From Microbacterium neungamense (lineage in GTDB: Bacteria; Actinomycetota; Actinomycetes; Actinomycetales; Microbacteriaceae): 64,000 bases of DNA. The notes under the pieces were generated by a model that saw only the letters and a list, made by a program, of their open reading frames with translations, did no database searches and was not told the DNA's origin. Within the stretch, counting starts at the first letter, position 1, and each line of letters opens with the position of its first letter. The DNA lies in assembly GCF_024971095.1 (NCBI RefSeq), contig NZ_CP069717.1:1054001-1118000 (forward strand), in the 5' to 3' direction. The position numbers and the translations under genes are program-made. Positions 16,074-24,837 of this stretch are shown in pieces.

Positions 16074-16372
16074 GGTGACCGTGATCCTCTCCACTGGGTT
16101 GACGTCACTGCTGGCGTCGACCCGGGAATGGTCACTTCGAGGCAGGCCTGTAATGGGCCACGACCGCCGTGAACGGTCGGGCAAGCTTCTGATCAAGCCA
16201 TCGGAGTGGGCAGGGTCGGCGCCGGCACCCACCCGGCCGGACAGATCCTGGGAAAGGCACCCCGCCGAAGCGGGAGGCCAGGCGATTCAAGAGTCACGAC
16301 CAGACGGAGCACCAGCACCCACCCTGCCAGCCGACCCCAGGCCAGCCACTTCAGAGACTTACAGCCGATTCA
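16074..16372 (-). ncRNA. Noncoding left end of IS110 copy B, putative bridge RNA region
   Basis: Inverted duplicate of 12333-12631, with no gene. The same ATCCTGGG/CCCAGGAT complementarity exists: ATCCTGGG is read on the plus strand here, at 16245-16252, and the target junction is the mirror of 13704-13711. RNA borders are not determined. Confidence 0.35.
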
Positions 16373-16641
16373 AGTGGGGCATCCCCGCGATGCTTCTCGC
16401 CGCGCCCTACCTGCTCGCCGCGAGCATCTGCACCAACCTCATCGCGGACGGTGGCCCTGGGTGGCTCAATCTCCTCGTGCTCCTCTTCATCTGGAACGCG
16501 ATGAAGTTCCTCATTATTGGGCCGGTCAGCTTCGCGCTCCTGGTCCGTGTTCGCTCCCAGGAAGTTACAGCGCGCCGCCGCGCGCGGCGACAGGACGGAG
16601 CGGCCCGCTCGCTTCACTACGCGGAAGTGAGCGTTGCCTGA
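16373..16641 (+). pseudogene. Small membrane protein, start displaced by IS110
   Basis: From the element edge the frame reads KWGIPAMLLAAPYLLAASIC, NLIADGGPGWLNLLVLLFIW and LIIGPVSFALLVRVRS, then a basic tail. It is a roughly 90-residue protein with two to three membrane helices of a type common on actinobacterial integrative elements. The expected MKWG start is broken: the ATG lies at 12332-12334 on the far side of the 4-kb insertion. An internal ATG at 16390 could start a shorter product. The stop overlaps the recombinase start (TGATG). Confidence 0.55.
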
Positions 16642-17030
16642 TGGGCGCCGTGATCTACACCCGTAGCGCGAGGCCGAACCGCCGATCGCACGAGGAGCAG
16701 ATGGAAGCCTGCGAACGCCTGATCGCAGAGCTCGGCTACGAGGTCATCGAGCAGTTCCACGACGTCGGTAAGGCGCGGCCGGGACTTGACCAGCTCCTCG
16801 CCACGGTCCGTGACGGCAAGGCGTCAGCGGTCGTCGCTGCTGGCCTCGACCGACTCGGCCGCACGTTCGACACGATCACGCACATCATGAAGACGCTGAA
16901 CGAGGTCGACGTCCGGCTCTACATCGTGGGCCACGGCCAAGTGAACCTCCCCACGACGCCAGAATTCGGCATCATGCGTGCGCTCGCCGAGTACGAGGCA
17001 GAGCACGTCGAGGACGACATCACCCGCTGA
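16641..17030 (+). CDS. Resolvase-domain serine recombinase, small or truncated
   Basis: A 129-residue protein matching the N-terminal catalytic domain of serine recombinases: VIYTRSARPN, SHEEQMEACERLIAELGYEV, the conserved DRLGRT, and a LAEYEAEHVEDDITR helix. In the family consensus Y-x-R-V-S the catalytic Ser is two residues after the Arg. Here the order is YTRSA, so the Ser is one place early and Ala stands at the usual position; activity is doubtful. It ends just before IS3 copy 2, so the DNA-binding part may have been lost. The C-terminal relic at 3856-4136 is from a different, larger recombinase. Confidence 0.65.
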   Translation: MGAVIYTRSARPNRRSHEEQMEACERLIAELGYEVIEQFHDVGKARPGLDQLLATVRDGKASAVVAAGLDRLGRTFDTITHIMKTLNEVDVRLYIVGHGQVNLPTTPEFGIMRALAEYEAEHVEDDITR

Positions 17031-17079
17031 TCGAAACGGCGGTGGCCGGAAAGTGTCAAGGCGGGTGAGACAGATTCCG

Positions 17080-18147
17080 TCAGGCGGTCTGTATGAGGGC
17101 CTCCTGTGAGGGCTGGTTGATCCAGGCGGCCTCGGGCAGCTTGGGCGCCTGGGGTCGGCGGTGGCCGAAGCGCTCGGGACGGGCGGCGTAGGCCGCGTCC
17201 AGGGTGGCCTGGCGCTGGGCGCGGACCTGCCCGGCGGTGCCGAAGTGGACGCTGGCGGGGGTGTGCAGCCCGATCCCGCAGTGGCGGTGCTCGTGGTTGT
17301 AGTAGGCGAAGAACTGCTCGGCGAACGCGCCGGCGTCGGCCAGGGACCCGAAGCGCTCGGGGAAGACCGGGGCGTACTTCAGCGTCTTGAACGCCGCCTC
17401 GCTGTAAGGGTTGTCGTTCGACACGTGCGGGCGGGAGTGCGACCTGGCCACCCCGAGGTCGACGAGCAGCTGAGCGACCGGTTTGGAGGTCATCGAGGTC
17501 CCGCGGTCGGCGTGGATCGCCTCCGGCACGCCATGGATGCCCATGGCGTGCTCGAGCAGGTTCTTGGCGATCTCGGCGTCCTCGCGGGCCGCGATGGTCC
17601 AGCCCACGACGAACCTGGAGAAGATGTCGAGCACGACGTACAGGTCGTAGTACACGCCCCGCTCCGGCCCCTTGAGCTTTGTGATGTCCCAACTCCACAC
17701 CTGCCCCGGCGCCGTCGCGACGAGCTCGGGCCGGGTCCGGGGCGGGTGGCTCGCCTGCCGGCGCCGTTCCCCGGCCATGTCGTGCTCGCGCAGGATCCGG
17801 TGCATCGTGGACATCGAGCACAGGTAGGTGCCCTCGTCCAGCAGCGTGGCCCAGACCTGGGCGACCGACTTGTCCGCGAACCGCTGGCTGGTCAACACGG
17901 CCAGCACGTGGGCCCGCTCGGCGGCGGACAGCTTGTTCGCCGGTGCCGGCCGCGGTGTCCGTGGACGTGGCGGTGGCGGGTTCTTGGCCCGGTAGTGACT
18001 GGCGCGGGAGCGACCCAGCAGCGCGCACGCAGCCGCGGTGCCGACGTGCTCGGCCAGCCCGTCGACGGCCGGGTTGATCACCGCGGCGACCGCGGCGGCT
18101 TGTCCGCGCTCTCGGAGAGCGTCTCCAAGAGCGCGTGTGCTTTTCCC
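17080..18147 (-). CDS. IS3 transposase OrfB, copy 2
   Basis: Same protein as the 10474-11541 copy, with DDE residues in WDITKL, HADRGTS and YSEAAFK. It is reached from OrfA by -1 frameshift at GGGAAAA (reverse complement of 18141-18147). Apparently intact. Confidence 0.85.
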   Translation of the reverse strand, partial: GKSTRALGDALRERGQAAAVAAVINPAVDGLAEHVGTAAACALLGRSRASHYRAKNPPPPRPRTPRPAPANKLSAAERAHVLAVLTSQRFADKSVAQVWATLLDEGTYLCSMSTMHRILREHDMAGERRRQASHPPRTRPELVATAPGQVWSWDITKLKGPERGVYYDLYVVLDIFSRFVVGWTIAAREDAEIAKNLLEHAMGIHGVPEAIHADRGTSMTSKPVAQLLVDLGVARSHSRPHVSNDNPYSEAAFKTLKYAPVFPERFGSLADAGAFAEQFFAYYNHEHRHCGIGLHTPASVHFGTAGQVRAQRQATLDAAYAARPERFGHRRPQAPKLPEAAWINQPSQEALIQTA

Positions 18148-18482
18148 ATCAGGTCCAGCGCCGCCCTGGTCTTGGCCAGCTCGGCCTCGGCCTTCTCCGC
18201 CCGGGCCCGTAGCGCCTGCAGCTCCCGCTCGCGCCGGTCCCGCGGCTTGCTGCCCAGCCCGGACAGCGAGCCGGCGGCCGCGGCCTTGCGCCACTCGATG
18301 ATGTGGGAGGTGTACAGGCCCTCCCGGCGCAGGATCTCCCCACGCCCAGAGCGGTCCGCGGCGTCGTACTCGGCCAGGATCGCCGCTTTGAACTCGGCGG
18401 TGAACGTCCGCCTCTTGGGCCGGTCAGCACGAGGAGCCATAGCCCCATCATCGGTGCCGACGTCAGCAACCGTCATCGTCAT
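18078..18482 (-). CDS. IS3 transposase OrfA, copy 2
   Basis: A 134-residue HTH and coiled-coil protein identical to the OrfA at 11472-11876. It supplies the start for the OrfAB frameshift product. Confidence 0.88.
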   Translation of the reverse strand: MTMTVADVGTDDGAMAPRADRPKRRTFTAEFKAAILAEYDAADRSGRGEILRREGLYTSHIIEWRKAAAAGSLSGLGSKPRDRRERELQALRARAEKAEAELAKTRAALDLMGKAHALLETLSESADKPPRSPR

Positions 18483-18642
18483 CTCAGTATTGGTCCGTTC
18501 TCGCCCCGTGCAGTGCGAAGGTCAGCAGTGCTGGTGTCTCACCCCATCCTGACGCACAGGGAGGTCCGGGGCTTCGTCGTGTGCGGGGGCTCTTCCCTGA
18601 TCCCGGTTCGAGTGAGACCATGGCGATTGACGAGGAGGCCTG

Positions 18643-19131
18643 ATGATCGAACTCGACGACATCGACACCGATGAGGACGGCGCGCTCACCGCGACAGTCG
18701 AACTGCCCGGCGGTCGCCGCGTCACCGTGGAGTACGAATTCGAGGACGACTTCGAACTGCTCGACGAGGACGAGGACGAGGACGAGGAGGACGACCTCGA
18801 CGAGGGTCTCGAGCCGGAGGACCTCCCCGACATGGACACCATGCAGGAGACCGTCCAGCACGCCCTCGCGCGCCTCACCGCCGAGGTTCTCGACGCGCGC
18901 GAACGCGAAGTGGCGGAGTCGCTCATCGAGGCCGCCTACGAGGACGAGGACGAGGACGACCTCGAGGAGCCGCTCGCCGCGCTGCGGGAGGACATCAGCC
19001 TGGACGGCGTCGTCGTCTTCGGCGACGGCGGGATGACGCTCCTCTATGTCGCCCCCGAGGAGTACCCGGACCTCACCATCTACTGCCTGCTGGACGACGA
19101 TCTCGAGATCGACGACATCATGGTCGAATGA
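18643..19131 (+). CDS. Highly acidic protein of unknown function
   Basis: A 162-residue protein with long Asp/Glu runs (about residues 42-62 and 103-112). It starts MIELDDIDTDEDGALTATVE and ends in Glu. The ATG at 18643 follows GAGGAGG (18629-18635). The order of beta-type strands (RRVTVEYEFEDDFELL, DGVVVFGDGGMTLLYVAP) suggests a small folded domain. I do not recognise the family. It is the first gene right of IS3 copy 2 and converges on the YbaK gene, so it probably belongs to the ancestral chromosome. Confidence 0.75.
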   Translation: MIELDDIDTDEDGALTATVELPGGRRVTVEYEFEDDFELLDEDEDEDEEDDLDEGLEPEDLPDMDTMQETVQHALARLTAEVLDAREREVAESLIEAAYEDEDEDDLEEPLAALREDISLDGVVVFGDGGMTLLYVAPEEYPDLTIYCLLDDDLEIDDIMVE

Positions 19132-19156
19132 CCCGCGCCCGGCGGGGGGGTCCGGC

Positions 19157-19633
19157 TCAGGCCACGCGGACGGTCGTGCCGCCGGTCAGCGCGCGCAGCT
19201 GCTCGAAGGTCAACGGCATGACCGTGTGCGGCGTGCCGCCCGCGGCCCAGATCCGGTCGAAGGCCGCAAGGTCCTCGTCGAGATACGTCGGCAGCGGCTG
19301 CGGATGCCCGGCGGGGGCGACGCCCCCGATCGCCTGACCGGTCGCCGCGCGCACGACCGCGGCCGGCGCCATCGCGACCGACTCCGCCGCGATCGCCGCC
19401 GCGAGGACGTCGACGTCGACGCGGTGCGCGCCGCTCGTCATCACCAGGATCGGCCTGCCGTCGGCGACGAGCACCAGGCTGTTCGCGATCGCTCCGACCT
19501 CGCATCCGACCGCCTGCGCGGCCTCGGGCGCCGTCCGGGCCGAATCCGGCAGCACGACGATCTCGGTGTCGATGCCCGCCGCCGCCAGGTGCTCCTGCAC
19601 GATGCGGCTGCGGTCCGGGAGGGTGGCGGTCAC
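19157..19633 (-). CDS. YbaK/EbsC-family aminoacyl-tRNA deacylase
   Basis: A 158-residue trans-editing enzyme that hydrolyses mischarged aminoacyl-tRNA (Cys-tRNA-Pro in the best-known members). Visible family features are the conserved Lys/Asn region CEVGAIANSLVLVADG, SGAHRVDVD and the Gly-rich QAIGGVAPAGHPQPLPTYLD loop. The GTG at 19633 is chosen over earlier starts because GAGGAGA is just upstream. Specificity (Pro or other) cannot be read from sequence alone. It stands alone and is convergent with the acidic-protein gene. Confidence 0.85.
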   Translation of the reverse strand: MTATLPDRSRIVQEHLAAAGIDTEIVVLPDSARTAPEAAQAVGCEVGAIANSLVLVADGRPILVMTSGAHRVDVDVLAAAIAAESVAMAPAAVVRAATGQAIGGVAPAGHPQPLPTYLDEDLAAFDRIWAAGGTPHTVMPLTFEQLRALTGGTTVRVA

Positions 19634-19694
19634 TATCTCTCCTCGTTCATGCCGATGGCGGCGTCTGTGCGGCGCCCGATACGTGCGGCTCCGC

Positions 19695-20805
19695 TCAGGC
19701 CGCGTCACCCACGAGGATAGCCGCGGCATCCTCCGCCGGGCCGTCCGCGGGATCGTCGATGTGCGCGAGCACGCGGCGTCCCAGCAGCACGGTCAGCGCG
19801 GCGAGGAGCACCGCCGCCGCGGCGAACAGGTACGGCACCGTGTCGCCGAACGCGTGCGCGAGCGCGGCCGCGACCGGCGGCGCGACGGCACCGCCCAGGA
19901 AGCGCACCGCCGAGTAGGCGGAGGACGCCACCGCGCGGGGCAGATCGGTCGCCTCCATGACCGCCTCGGTGAGCACGGTGTTCATCACGCCGAGCAGGAG
20001 GCCGCCGATCACGATGCAGATCACGAGCGCCGCGGGCGAGGCCACCACGAGCCCGGCCGCCATCAGGTCGGCGGCCAGCAGCGGCAGCGTGATCAGGATG
20101 ATCGCTGTGCGCGGCATCCGCCGCATCAGCACGGGCGCGACCCACACGCTGGTCACCGCGAGCGCCACGCCCCAGCCGAAGAAGGTGAGGCCGATGCCCA
20201 TCGCCCCGAACCCGAGGGGGAAGGGGGAGAAGGCCAGCAGAACGAAGAACCCGATGTTGTAGAACAGCGCCGCCACGGCGAGCACCGCGAGCGCGGGGCG
20301 CTTCAGCGCGCGGAACGGAGCGGAGAACGGCACCCGCTCGCGGCGCTCGGCCGGAGTGCGCAGCAGGAGCAGCACGGCGATGAAGGCGATCGCCATCAGC
20401 GCCACCACCCCGAAGAACGGCGCCCTCCAGCTGTGCTCGCCCAGCAGTCCGCCCAGCAGCGGACCGACTGCGATGCCGAGACCCAGCGCCGCCTCGTACA
20501 GCACGATCGCCGCGCCGCTGCCGCCGGCTGCCGCGCCGACGATCGTGGCCAGGGCCGTGGAGATGAACAGCGCGTTCCCGAGCCCCCACCCCGCGCGGAA
20601 GCCGATCACCGCGTCGACGCTTCCACTCAGGGCGCAGAGCAGAGCGAACACGACGATGAGACCGAGCCCGGCCAGCAGCGTCGCCTTCGCGCCGATCCGG
20701 CTGGACACCCAGCTGGTGACGAGCATGGCCAGGCCCGTCGGCGAACGCGACCGCCCACACCTGCGACGGCTGCCTCCACACCGATCCGGTTCCCGTGCTG
20801 CTCAT
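19695..20805 (-). pseudogene. MFS transporter with an internal deletion and frameshift
   Basis: The ATG at 20805 overlaps the MarR stop (ATGA) and reads MSSTGTGSVWRQPSQVWAVA then F-A. At about 20738 the frame then breaks. In another frame the gene continues TGLAMLVTSWVSSRIGAKAT and is open to 19695 with ten or so membrane helices. In related transporters about 40 residues, covering the rest of TM1 and the first loop, stand between these parts. So a deletion of a length not divisible by three removed them. An internal start at 20726 would give a protein lacking TM1. Loss of function is likely. The pairing with MarR suggests a drug-efflux pump. Confidence 0.75.
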
Positions 20806-21248
20806 CCTTCGTCTCCTGTCCTGTCGATGGTGCTTCCGTCGCTGCGCTCGGCGAGCAGCTGCGCGGCCCGCTCCAGCGCCCGCCAGTCCGCCTCGGAGAG
20901 GTCGGCGAACCGGGGCGCGAGCGTGTCCCGCAGCTCGTCGCGCCACGCCCGGAGCGCCCGGCGTCCCTCCTCCGTGGCGGTGACGACCGTGGCGCGCGAA
21001 TCCTCCGGATCCGCGGTGCGGATCACCAGACCGGCGCGCTCCATCTCGCCGATCAGCCGGGTCATGCCCGGTTGCGTCGTGCGCGCCGAGGTCGCCAGGG
21101 CGCCGATGCGGGCGCCCGCCGAAGCCTCGAGGAGGCTGAGCACGCGCCACTGCGCCGAGGGTGCGTCGTTCCCGGCATCCCGGGCGGCGATCCGCGCGAG
21201 CGCGTGCGCCGCGATCACGATGCGAGGGAGGATGTCCGCGCGATTCAT
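20802..21248 (-). CDS. MarR-family transcriptional regulator
   Basis: A 148-residue winged-helix regulator. DNA-binding helices lie at about residues 48-75 (GARIGALATSARTTQPGMTR) with the wing DPEDSRATVVTATEEGRRAL, which contains the conserved D-x-R. It overlaps the MFS gene by ATGA, forming one operon, and probably senses a toxic compound and represses the pair. A palindrome spans its own start codon (21246-21275), consistent with autoregulation. With the transporter broken, the regulator may be relic or may have other targets. Confidence 0.88.
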   Translation of the reverse strand: MNRADILPRIVIAAHALARIAARDAGNDAPSAQWRVLSLLEASAGARIGALATSARTTQPGMTRLIGEMERAGLVIRTADPEDSRATVVTATEEGRRALRAWRDELRDTLAPRFADLSEADWRALERAAQLLAERSDGSTIDRTGDEG

Positions 21249-21275
21249 ACCAACAAGTATATAACAAGCGGTATG
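21246..21275. promoter_or_regulatory. Probable MarR operator/promoter
   Basis: CATACC (21246-21251) and GGTATG (21270-21275) form a perfect 6-bp inverted pair around an AT-rich core, ACAAGTATATAACAAGC, unusual in this GC-rich sequence. The left arm includes the complement of the MarR start codon. The core contains a TATA-like -10 candidate for the minus strand. Confidence 0.55.
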
Positions 21276-21284
21276 TAAATGCTC

Positions 21285-22079
21285 TCAGCGGCGCGATCCC
21301 GCGATCCGTGAGGAGAGCTGGTGCGCGTGCGAGAGCAGAGTCCGCCCGAGCTGCCCGATGCGGTCAGGGCCGAACCGGAACTCCACGCCGGTGAGGCTGA
21401 GCGCCCACTCGGGCCGGCCCTCGCGATCGAACACCGCCGCGCCCATGCCCCAGGAGCCCGCCACGATGAGCCCCGGGTTCACCGCGTATCCGCGCTCCTT
21501 CGTCTCCCGCAGCCGGCGGCGCAGCGGCTTCTCGGCGTGTGCGGCGCCCCAGCGCTCCGGCAGCTCCGGATGCCGCTCGAGGTAGGCATCCACATCGTGG
21601 TCAGGCAGGAAGGCCAGGATCGCCAGGCCTGCGCTGGCCACGCCGAGGGGGAAGCGCACGCCCTCGCTCAGCACGAAGGAGCGGATCGGGAAGGACCCCT
21701 CCTCCCGGAGCAGGCACACCGTCTCGTCCGCGCGCCGCGCGGAGAGGAAGGCGCTCTCCTCGGTCTTCACGGCCAGCGAGCGCACGATGTCGCGCGCCAG
21801 CTCGGTGATGTCGTAGCGCGCCGCGGCCACGTTTCCCATGAGGTAGAGCTCCGGTCCCGGCATCCAGAGCGCGGATGCCTCGTCCTGATCCACCAGGCCC
21901 TCCAGGCGCAGCGCGGTCAGCAGGCGGTGCGCCGTGGAGCGGCTCAGCCCCGAGCGCCGGGAGAGCTCCTGCAGCGACACCCCGTCGGCCGCGGCGGTCA
22001 CCAGGCGCAACAGCGCCGCGGCACGGGCGACGGCCTGGGCGCCCGGCACGGAGCGTCTCGCGGCGGCACGCTGTTCCAT
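21285..22079 (-). CDS. IclR-family transcriptional regulator
   Basis: A 264-residue regulator. The N-terminal winged helix (SLQELSRRSGLSRSTAHRLL) is followed by the IclR effector domain (FPLGVASAGLAILAFLPD, and the GYAVNPGLIVAGSWGMGAAV core). ATG 22079 gives MEQRAAARRSVPG; an upstream GTG (22109) is possible. It is divergent from the CoA-transferase/thiolase operon 104 bp away. IclR proteins typically control such aromatic or keto-acid catabolic operons (PcaR type), so that is the likely target. Confidence 0.87.
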   Translation of the reverse strand: MEQRAAARRSVPGAQAVARAAALLRLVTAAADGVSLQELSRRSGLSRSTAHRLLTALRLEGLVDQDEASALWMPGPELYLMGNVAAARYDITELARDIVRSLAVKTEESAFLSARRADETVCLLREEGSFPIRSFVLSEGVRFPLGVASAGLAILAFLPDHDVDAYLERHPELPERWGAAHAEKPLRRRLRETKERGYAVNPGLIVAGSWGMGAAVFDREGRPEWALSLTGVEFRFGPDRIGQLGRTLLSHAHQLSSRIAGSRR

Positions 22080-22183
22080 GATGTGGACGCTAGTCGGCAC
22101 CGCGACCACATGGCAAGCACCGGCTTGCCGCCGGTCGCATCGCGGGACGAAGCTGGAGTCCTCCCGACACGAAGGAGTGACGC

Positions 22184-22984
22184 GTGATCGACAAGCTCTG
22201 GCCGTCGGCGGCGGAGGCCGTCGCCGACATCCCGGACGGCGCCTCGCTGGCGGTCGGCGGCTTCGGCCTCTCCGGCAACCCGATGGCTCTCATCGAAGCC
22301 CTGCACGCGCAGGGGACGACGGATCTGAGCGTGGTGAGCAACAACTGCGGCGTGGACGACTGGGGCCTGGGCATCCTGCTGCACTCCCGCCGCATCCGCA
22401 AGATGACCTCGTCGTACGTCGGTGAGAACAAGGAGTTCGAGCGCCAGTTCCTCGAGGGCGACCTCGAGCTCGAACTGACCCCGCAGGGCACCCTGGCCGA
22501 GAAGCTGCGCGCCGGCGGCTCCGGGATCGCGGCGTTCTTCACACAGACCGGCGTCGGCACCCAGGTCGCCGAGGGCGGGCTCCCGCGGCGCTACGCCCCC
22601 GGCGGGGCCGTCGCGGTGGTCTCTCCGGCCAAGGACGTGCGCACCTTCGAGTACCGCGGCGAGCCGCGCGAGTTCGTGCTCGAGGAGGCGATCACCACCG
22701 ACTACGCGCTGGTGCACGCCGCGCTCGGCGACCGGCACGGGAACCTGGTCTTCAACAAGGCCGCCCGCAACTTCAACCCGCTCGCCGCCATGGCGGGGCG
22801 CATCTGCATCGCACAGGTCGAGCGCCTCGTGGAGCCGGGGGAGATCGACCCCGACCGCGTCCACCTGCCCGGCATCTACGTGCACCGGGTCGTCGAGGTC
22901 GGCACGGACATCGAGAAGCGCATCGAGCGGCGCACGGTCTCGGTCGAGCAGGCCGCCGCGCGCCCGATGCCGGAAGGAGCCTGA
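22184..22984 (+). CDS. scoA: 3-oxoacid / 3-oxoadipate CoA-transferase subunit A
   Basis: A 266-residue alpha subunit of a family I CoA-transferase, which moves CoA from succinyl-CoA to acetoacetate or 3-oxoadipate. Family hallmarks are [20 protein letters not shown] (glycine-rich CoA-binding loop), [15 protein letters not shown] and [14 protein letters not shown]. It forms the first gene of an operon with the beta subunit 1 bp downstream and a thiolase after that. The set fits the last steps of the beta-ketoadipate pathway (PcaI, PcaJ, PcaF) or ketone-body use. The ring-cleavage genes are not in the window, so the substrate stays open. Confidence 0.88.
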   Translation: MIDKLWPSAAEAVADIPDGASLAVGGFGLSGNPMALIEALHAQGTTDLSVVSNNCGVDDWGLGILLHSRRIRKMTSSYVGENKEFERQFLEGDLELELTPQGTLAEKLRAGGSGIAAFFTQTGVGTQVAEGGLPRRYAPGGAVAVVSPAKDVRTFEYRGEPREFVLEEAITTDYALVHAALGDRHGNLVFNKAARNFNPLAAMAGRICIAQVERLVEPGEIDPDRVHLPGIYVHRVVEVGTDIEKRIERRTVSVEQAAARPMPEGA

Positions 22985-22985
22985 C

Positions 22986-23642
22986 ATGCCGCTCACCCGC
23001 AACGAGATGGCCGCCCGTGCGGCCAGGGAACTCGCCGACGGCTCCTACGTGAACCTCGGGATCGGCCTGCCCACGCTGGTGCCCAACTACGTGCCCGAGG
23101 GCGTGGCCGTGGTGCTGCAGTCCGAGAACGGCATCCTCGGGGTCGGGCCGTACCCGGCCGAGGCGGACGTCGACCCCGACCTCATCAACGCCGGCAAGGA
23201 GACGGTCACGGTGCTGCCGGGTGCCGCCTTCTTCGACTCCGCGACGAGCTTCGGGATGATCCGCGGCGGCAAGATCGACGCCGCCATCCTCGGCGCCATG
23301 CAGGTCTCCGCCGCCGGAGACCTCGCCAACTGGATGATCCCGGGGAAGATGGTCAAGGGTCCGGGCGGTGCGATGGACCTCGTCCACGGCGCCGCGCGCG
23401 TGATCGTGCTGATGGAGCACGTCGCCAAGGACGGCTCGGCGAAGATCGTGAACGAGTGCTCCCTGCCGCTCACCGGACGCGGCGTGGTCGACCGGATCAT
23501 CACCGACCTCGCTGTGATCGACGTCACCCCCGACGGCCTCGTGCTGGTGGAGACCGCGCCCGGCGTCCGCGTCGAGGACGTCATCGCCGCGACCGAGCCG
23601 CCGCTCACCGTCGCCGACGCACTGAAGGAGACCGCATCATGA
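22986..23642 (+). CDS. scoB: 3-oxoacid / 3-oxoadipate CoA-transferase subunit B
   Basis: A 218-residue beta subunit. The active-site motif [10 protein letters not shown] (Glu forms the glutamyl-CoA intermediate) is at about residue 43, after the typical [16 protein letters not shown]. The ATG follows the alpha-subunit stop by 1 bp, with AGGAGC just before it. Its own stop overlaps the thiolase start (ATGA), so all three are coupled. Confidence 0.88.
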   Translation: MPLTRNEMAARAARELADGSYVNLGIGLPTLVPNYVPEGVAVVLQSENGILGVGPYPAEADVDPDLINAGKETVTVLPGAAFFDSATSFGMIRGGKIDAAILGAMQVSAAGDLANWMIPGKMVKGPGGAMDLVHGAARVIVLMEHVAKDGSAKIVNECSLPLTGRGVVDRIITDLAVIDVTPDGLVLVETAPGVRVEDVIAATEPPLTVADALKETAS

Positions 23643-24817
23643 GCGACATCGTCATCGTCGCCGCCGCCCGCACCCCGCAGGGCCGCCTGAAGGGCCGGCT
23701 CGCCGCCTTCACCGCCCCGCAGCTCGGGTCGTTCGCGATCCGCGGCGCCCTCGCGCAGGCCGACATCGACCCGGGGGAGGTCGACGCGGTGATCATGGGC
23801 CAGGTCCTCGCCGCAGGATCCGGGCAGAACGCCGCCCGTCAGGCCGCCATCGGCGCCGGCATCGGCTGGGACGTGCCGTCGAGCTCGGTGAACAAGGTGT
23901 GCCTGTCCGGCCTGACCGCGATCATCGACGCCGCACGCATGATCCGCACCGGCGACGCCCTCACCGTGGTCGCAGGCGGCATGGAGTCCATGACCCGCGC
24001 CCCGCACCTGCTGATGGGCTCCCGGGACGGCTGGGCGTACGGCAGTGTCGAGGTGCTCGATCACATGGCGTACGACGGTCTCACCGACGCGTACGACCGG
24101 GAGAGCATGGGCGCCTCCACCGAGCGGCACAACGCCCGCTTCGAGATCAGCCGCGAGGTGCAGGACGAGGTCGCGGCGCGATCCCACCAGCGCGCCGCCG
24201 CGGCGAAGAGCGCGGGCGTGTTCGGCGCCGAGATCGTCCCCGTCGAGGTGCCGCAGCGCAAGGGCGATCCGATCGTCGTCACCGAGGACGAGGGCGTGCG
24301 CCCGGAGACCACGGTGCAGACCCTGGCCGGCCTGCGTCCGGCCTTCGCGGAGGGCGGCTCGATCACCGCCGGCAACTCCTCGCAGATCTCCGACGGCGCG
24401 GCCGCCGTGGTGGTGACCACGCGGGAGCACGCGGAGGAGAAGGGCTGGCCCGTGCTGGCCGTCGTCGGCGCCAGCGGGCAGACCGCGGGGCCGGACAACT
24501 CGCTGCACGCCCAGCCGGCGCGGGCGATCGAGCGGGCGCTGCAGAAGCAGGGCATCTCCGCGGCGGACCTCGACCTGGTGGAGATCAACGAGGCGTTCGG
24601 CGCGGTCGTGGCGCGCTCGGAGCAGGAGCTCGGCCTGTCGGCCGACATCGTCAACATCCACGGCGGCGGCATCGCCATCGGGCATCCGATCGGCGCCAGC
24701 GGCGCGCGGCTCGTGGTGCACGCCGCGCACGAGCTGGCGCGGCGCGGGTCGGGCACGGCGGCGGTCGGTCTCTGCGGCGGCGGAGGACAGGGCGAGGCGC
24801 TGATCCTCACGCGGTGA
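23639..24817 (+). CDS. Thiolase (acetyl-CoA / 3-oxoadipyl-CoA acyltransferase)
   Basis: A 392-residue thiolase. The nucleophilic Cys lies in VNKVCLSGL at about residue 90. The His of [11 protein letters not shown] and the second Cys of [12 protein letters not shown] are near the C-terminus, so all catalytic residues are present. The ATG at 23639 overlaps the previous stop; the frame is open further upstream but inside the beta subunit gene. It would cleave the 3-oxoacyl-CoA produced by the upstream transferase. Whether it is specific for acetoacetyl-CoA or 3-oxoadipyl-CoA is not decidable here. Confidence 0.88.
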   Translation: MSDIVIVAAARTPQGRLKGRLAAFTAPQLGSFAIRGALAQADIDPGEVDAVIMGQVLAAGSGQNAARQAAIGAGIGWDVPSSSVNKVCLSGLTAIIDAARMIRTGDALTVVAGGMESMTRAPHLLMGSRDGWAYGSVEVLDHMAYDGLTDAYDRESMGASTERHNARFEISREVQDEVAARSHQRAAAAKSAGVFGAEIVPVEVPQRKGDPIVVTEDEGVRPETTVQTLAGLRPAFAEGGSITAGNSSQISDGAAAVVVTTREHAEEKGWPVLAVVGASGQTAGPDNSLHAQPARAIERALQKQGISAADLDLVEINEAFGAVVARSEQELGLSADIVNIHGGGIAIGHPIGASGARLVVHAAHELARRGSGTAAVGLCGGGGQGEALILTR

Positions 24818-24837
24818 GCGGATGCCCGACGGGCAGG

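Larger units (their letters stand above)
12333..16372. mobile_element. IS110-IS3-IS110 mirror composite
   Basis: A 4040-bp structure symmetrical about 14352.5: two oppositely oriented IS110 copies (12333-13707 and 14998-16372, 1375 bp each) flank an IS3 element (13708-14997). The inverted copies match base for base from the outer TGAATCGGCTG to the inner TGGGTTTCGTTCC, which is also the IS3 terminal repeat. The one coding difference I see is 13299 versus 15406 (Ala versus Glu codon). The outer flanks rejoin as CCACATGAA + GTGG, which restores an ATG for the membrane protein at 16373. Confidence 0.85.
17047..18557 (-). mobile_element. IS3-family insertion sequence, copy 2
   Basis: A 1511-bp direct repeat of the element at 10441-11951. 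Both copies encode the same proteins, so they can recombine or move together as a composite around 11952-17046. The right end meets what looks like ordinary chromosome (18558 onward), so this copy may mark the right edge of the tRNA-Lys island. Confidence 0.85.

Noticed and set aside
18558..18642. Right attachment site carrying the tRNA-Lys 3' end
   Set aside because: CGGTTCGAGTGAGACC only shares the generic T-arm word; no longer match to 3868-3890.
19705..21267. Single 520-codon minus-strand gene covering the MarR and MFS genes
   Set aside because: Arg/Gly-rich out-of-phase reading; both real genes have family motifs in other frames.
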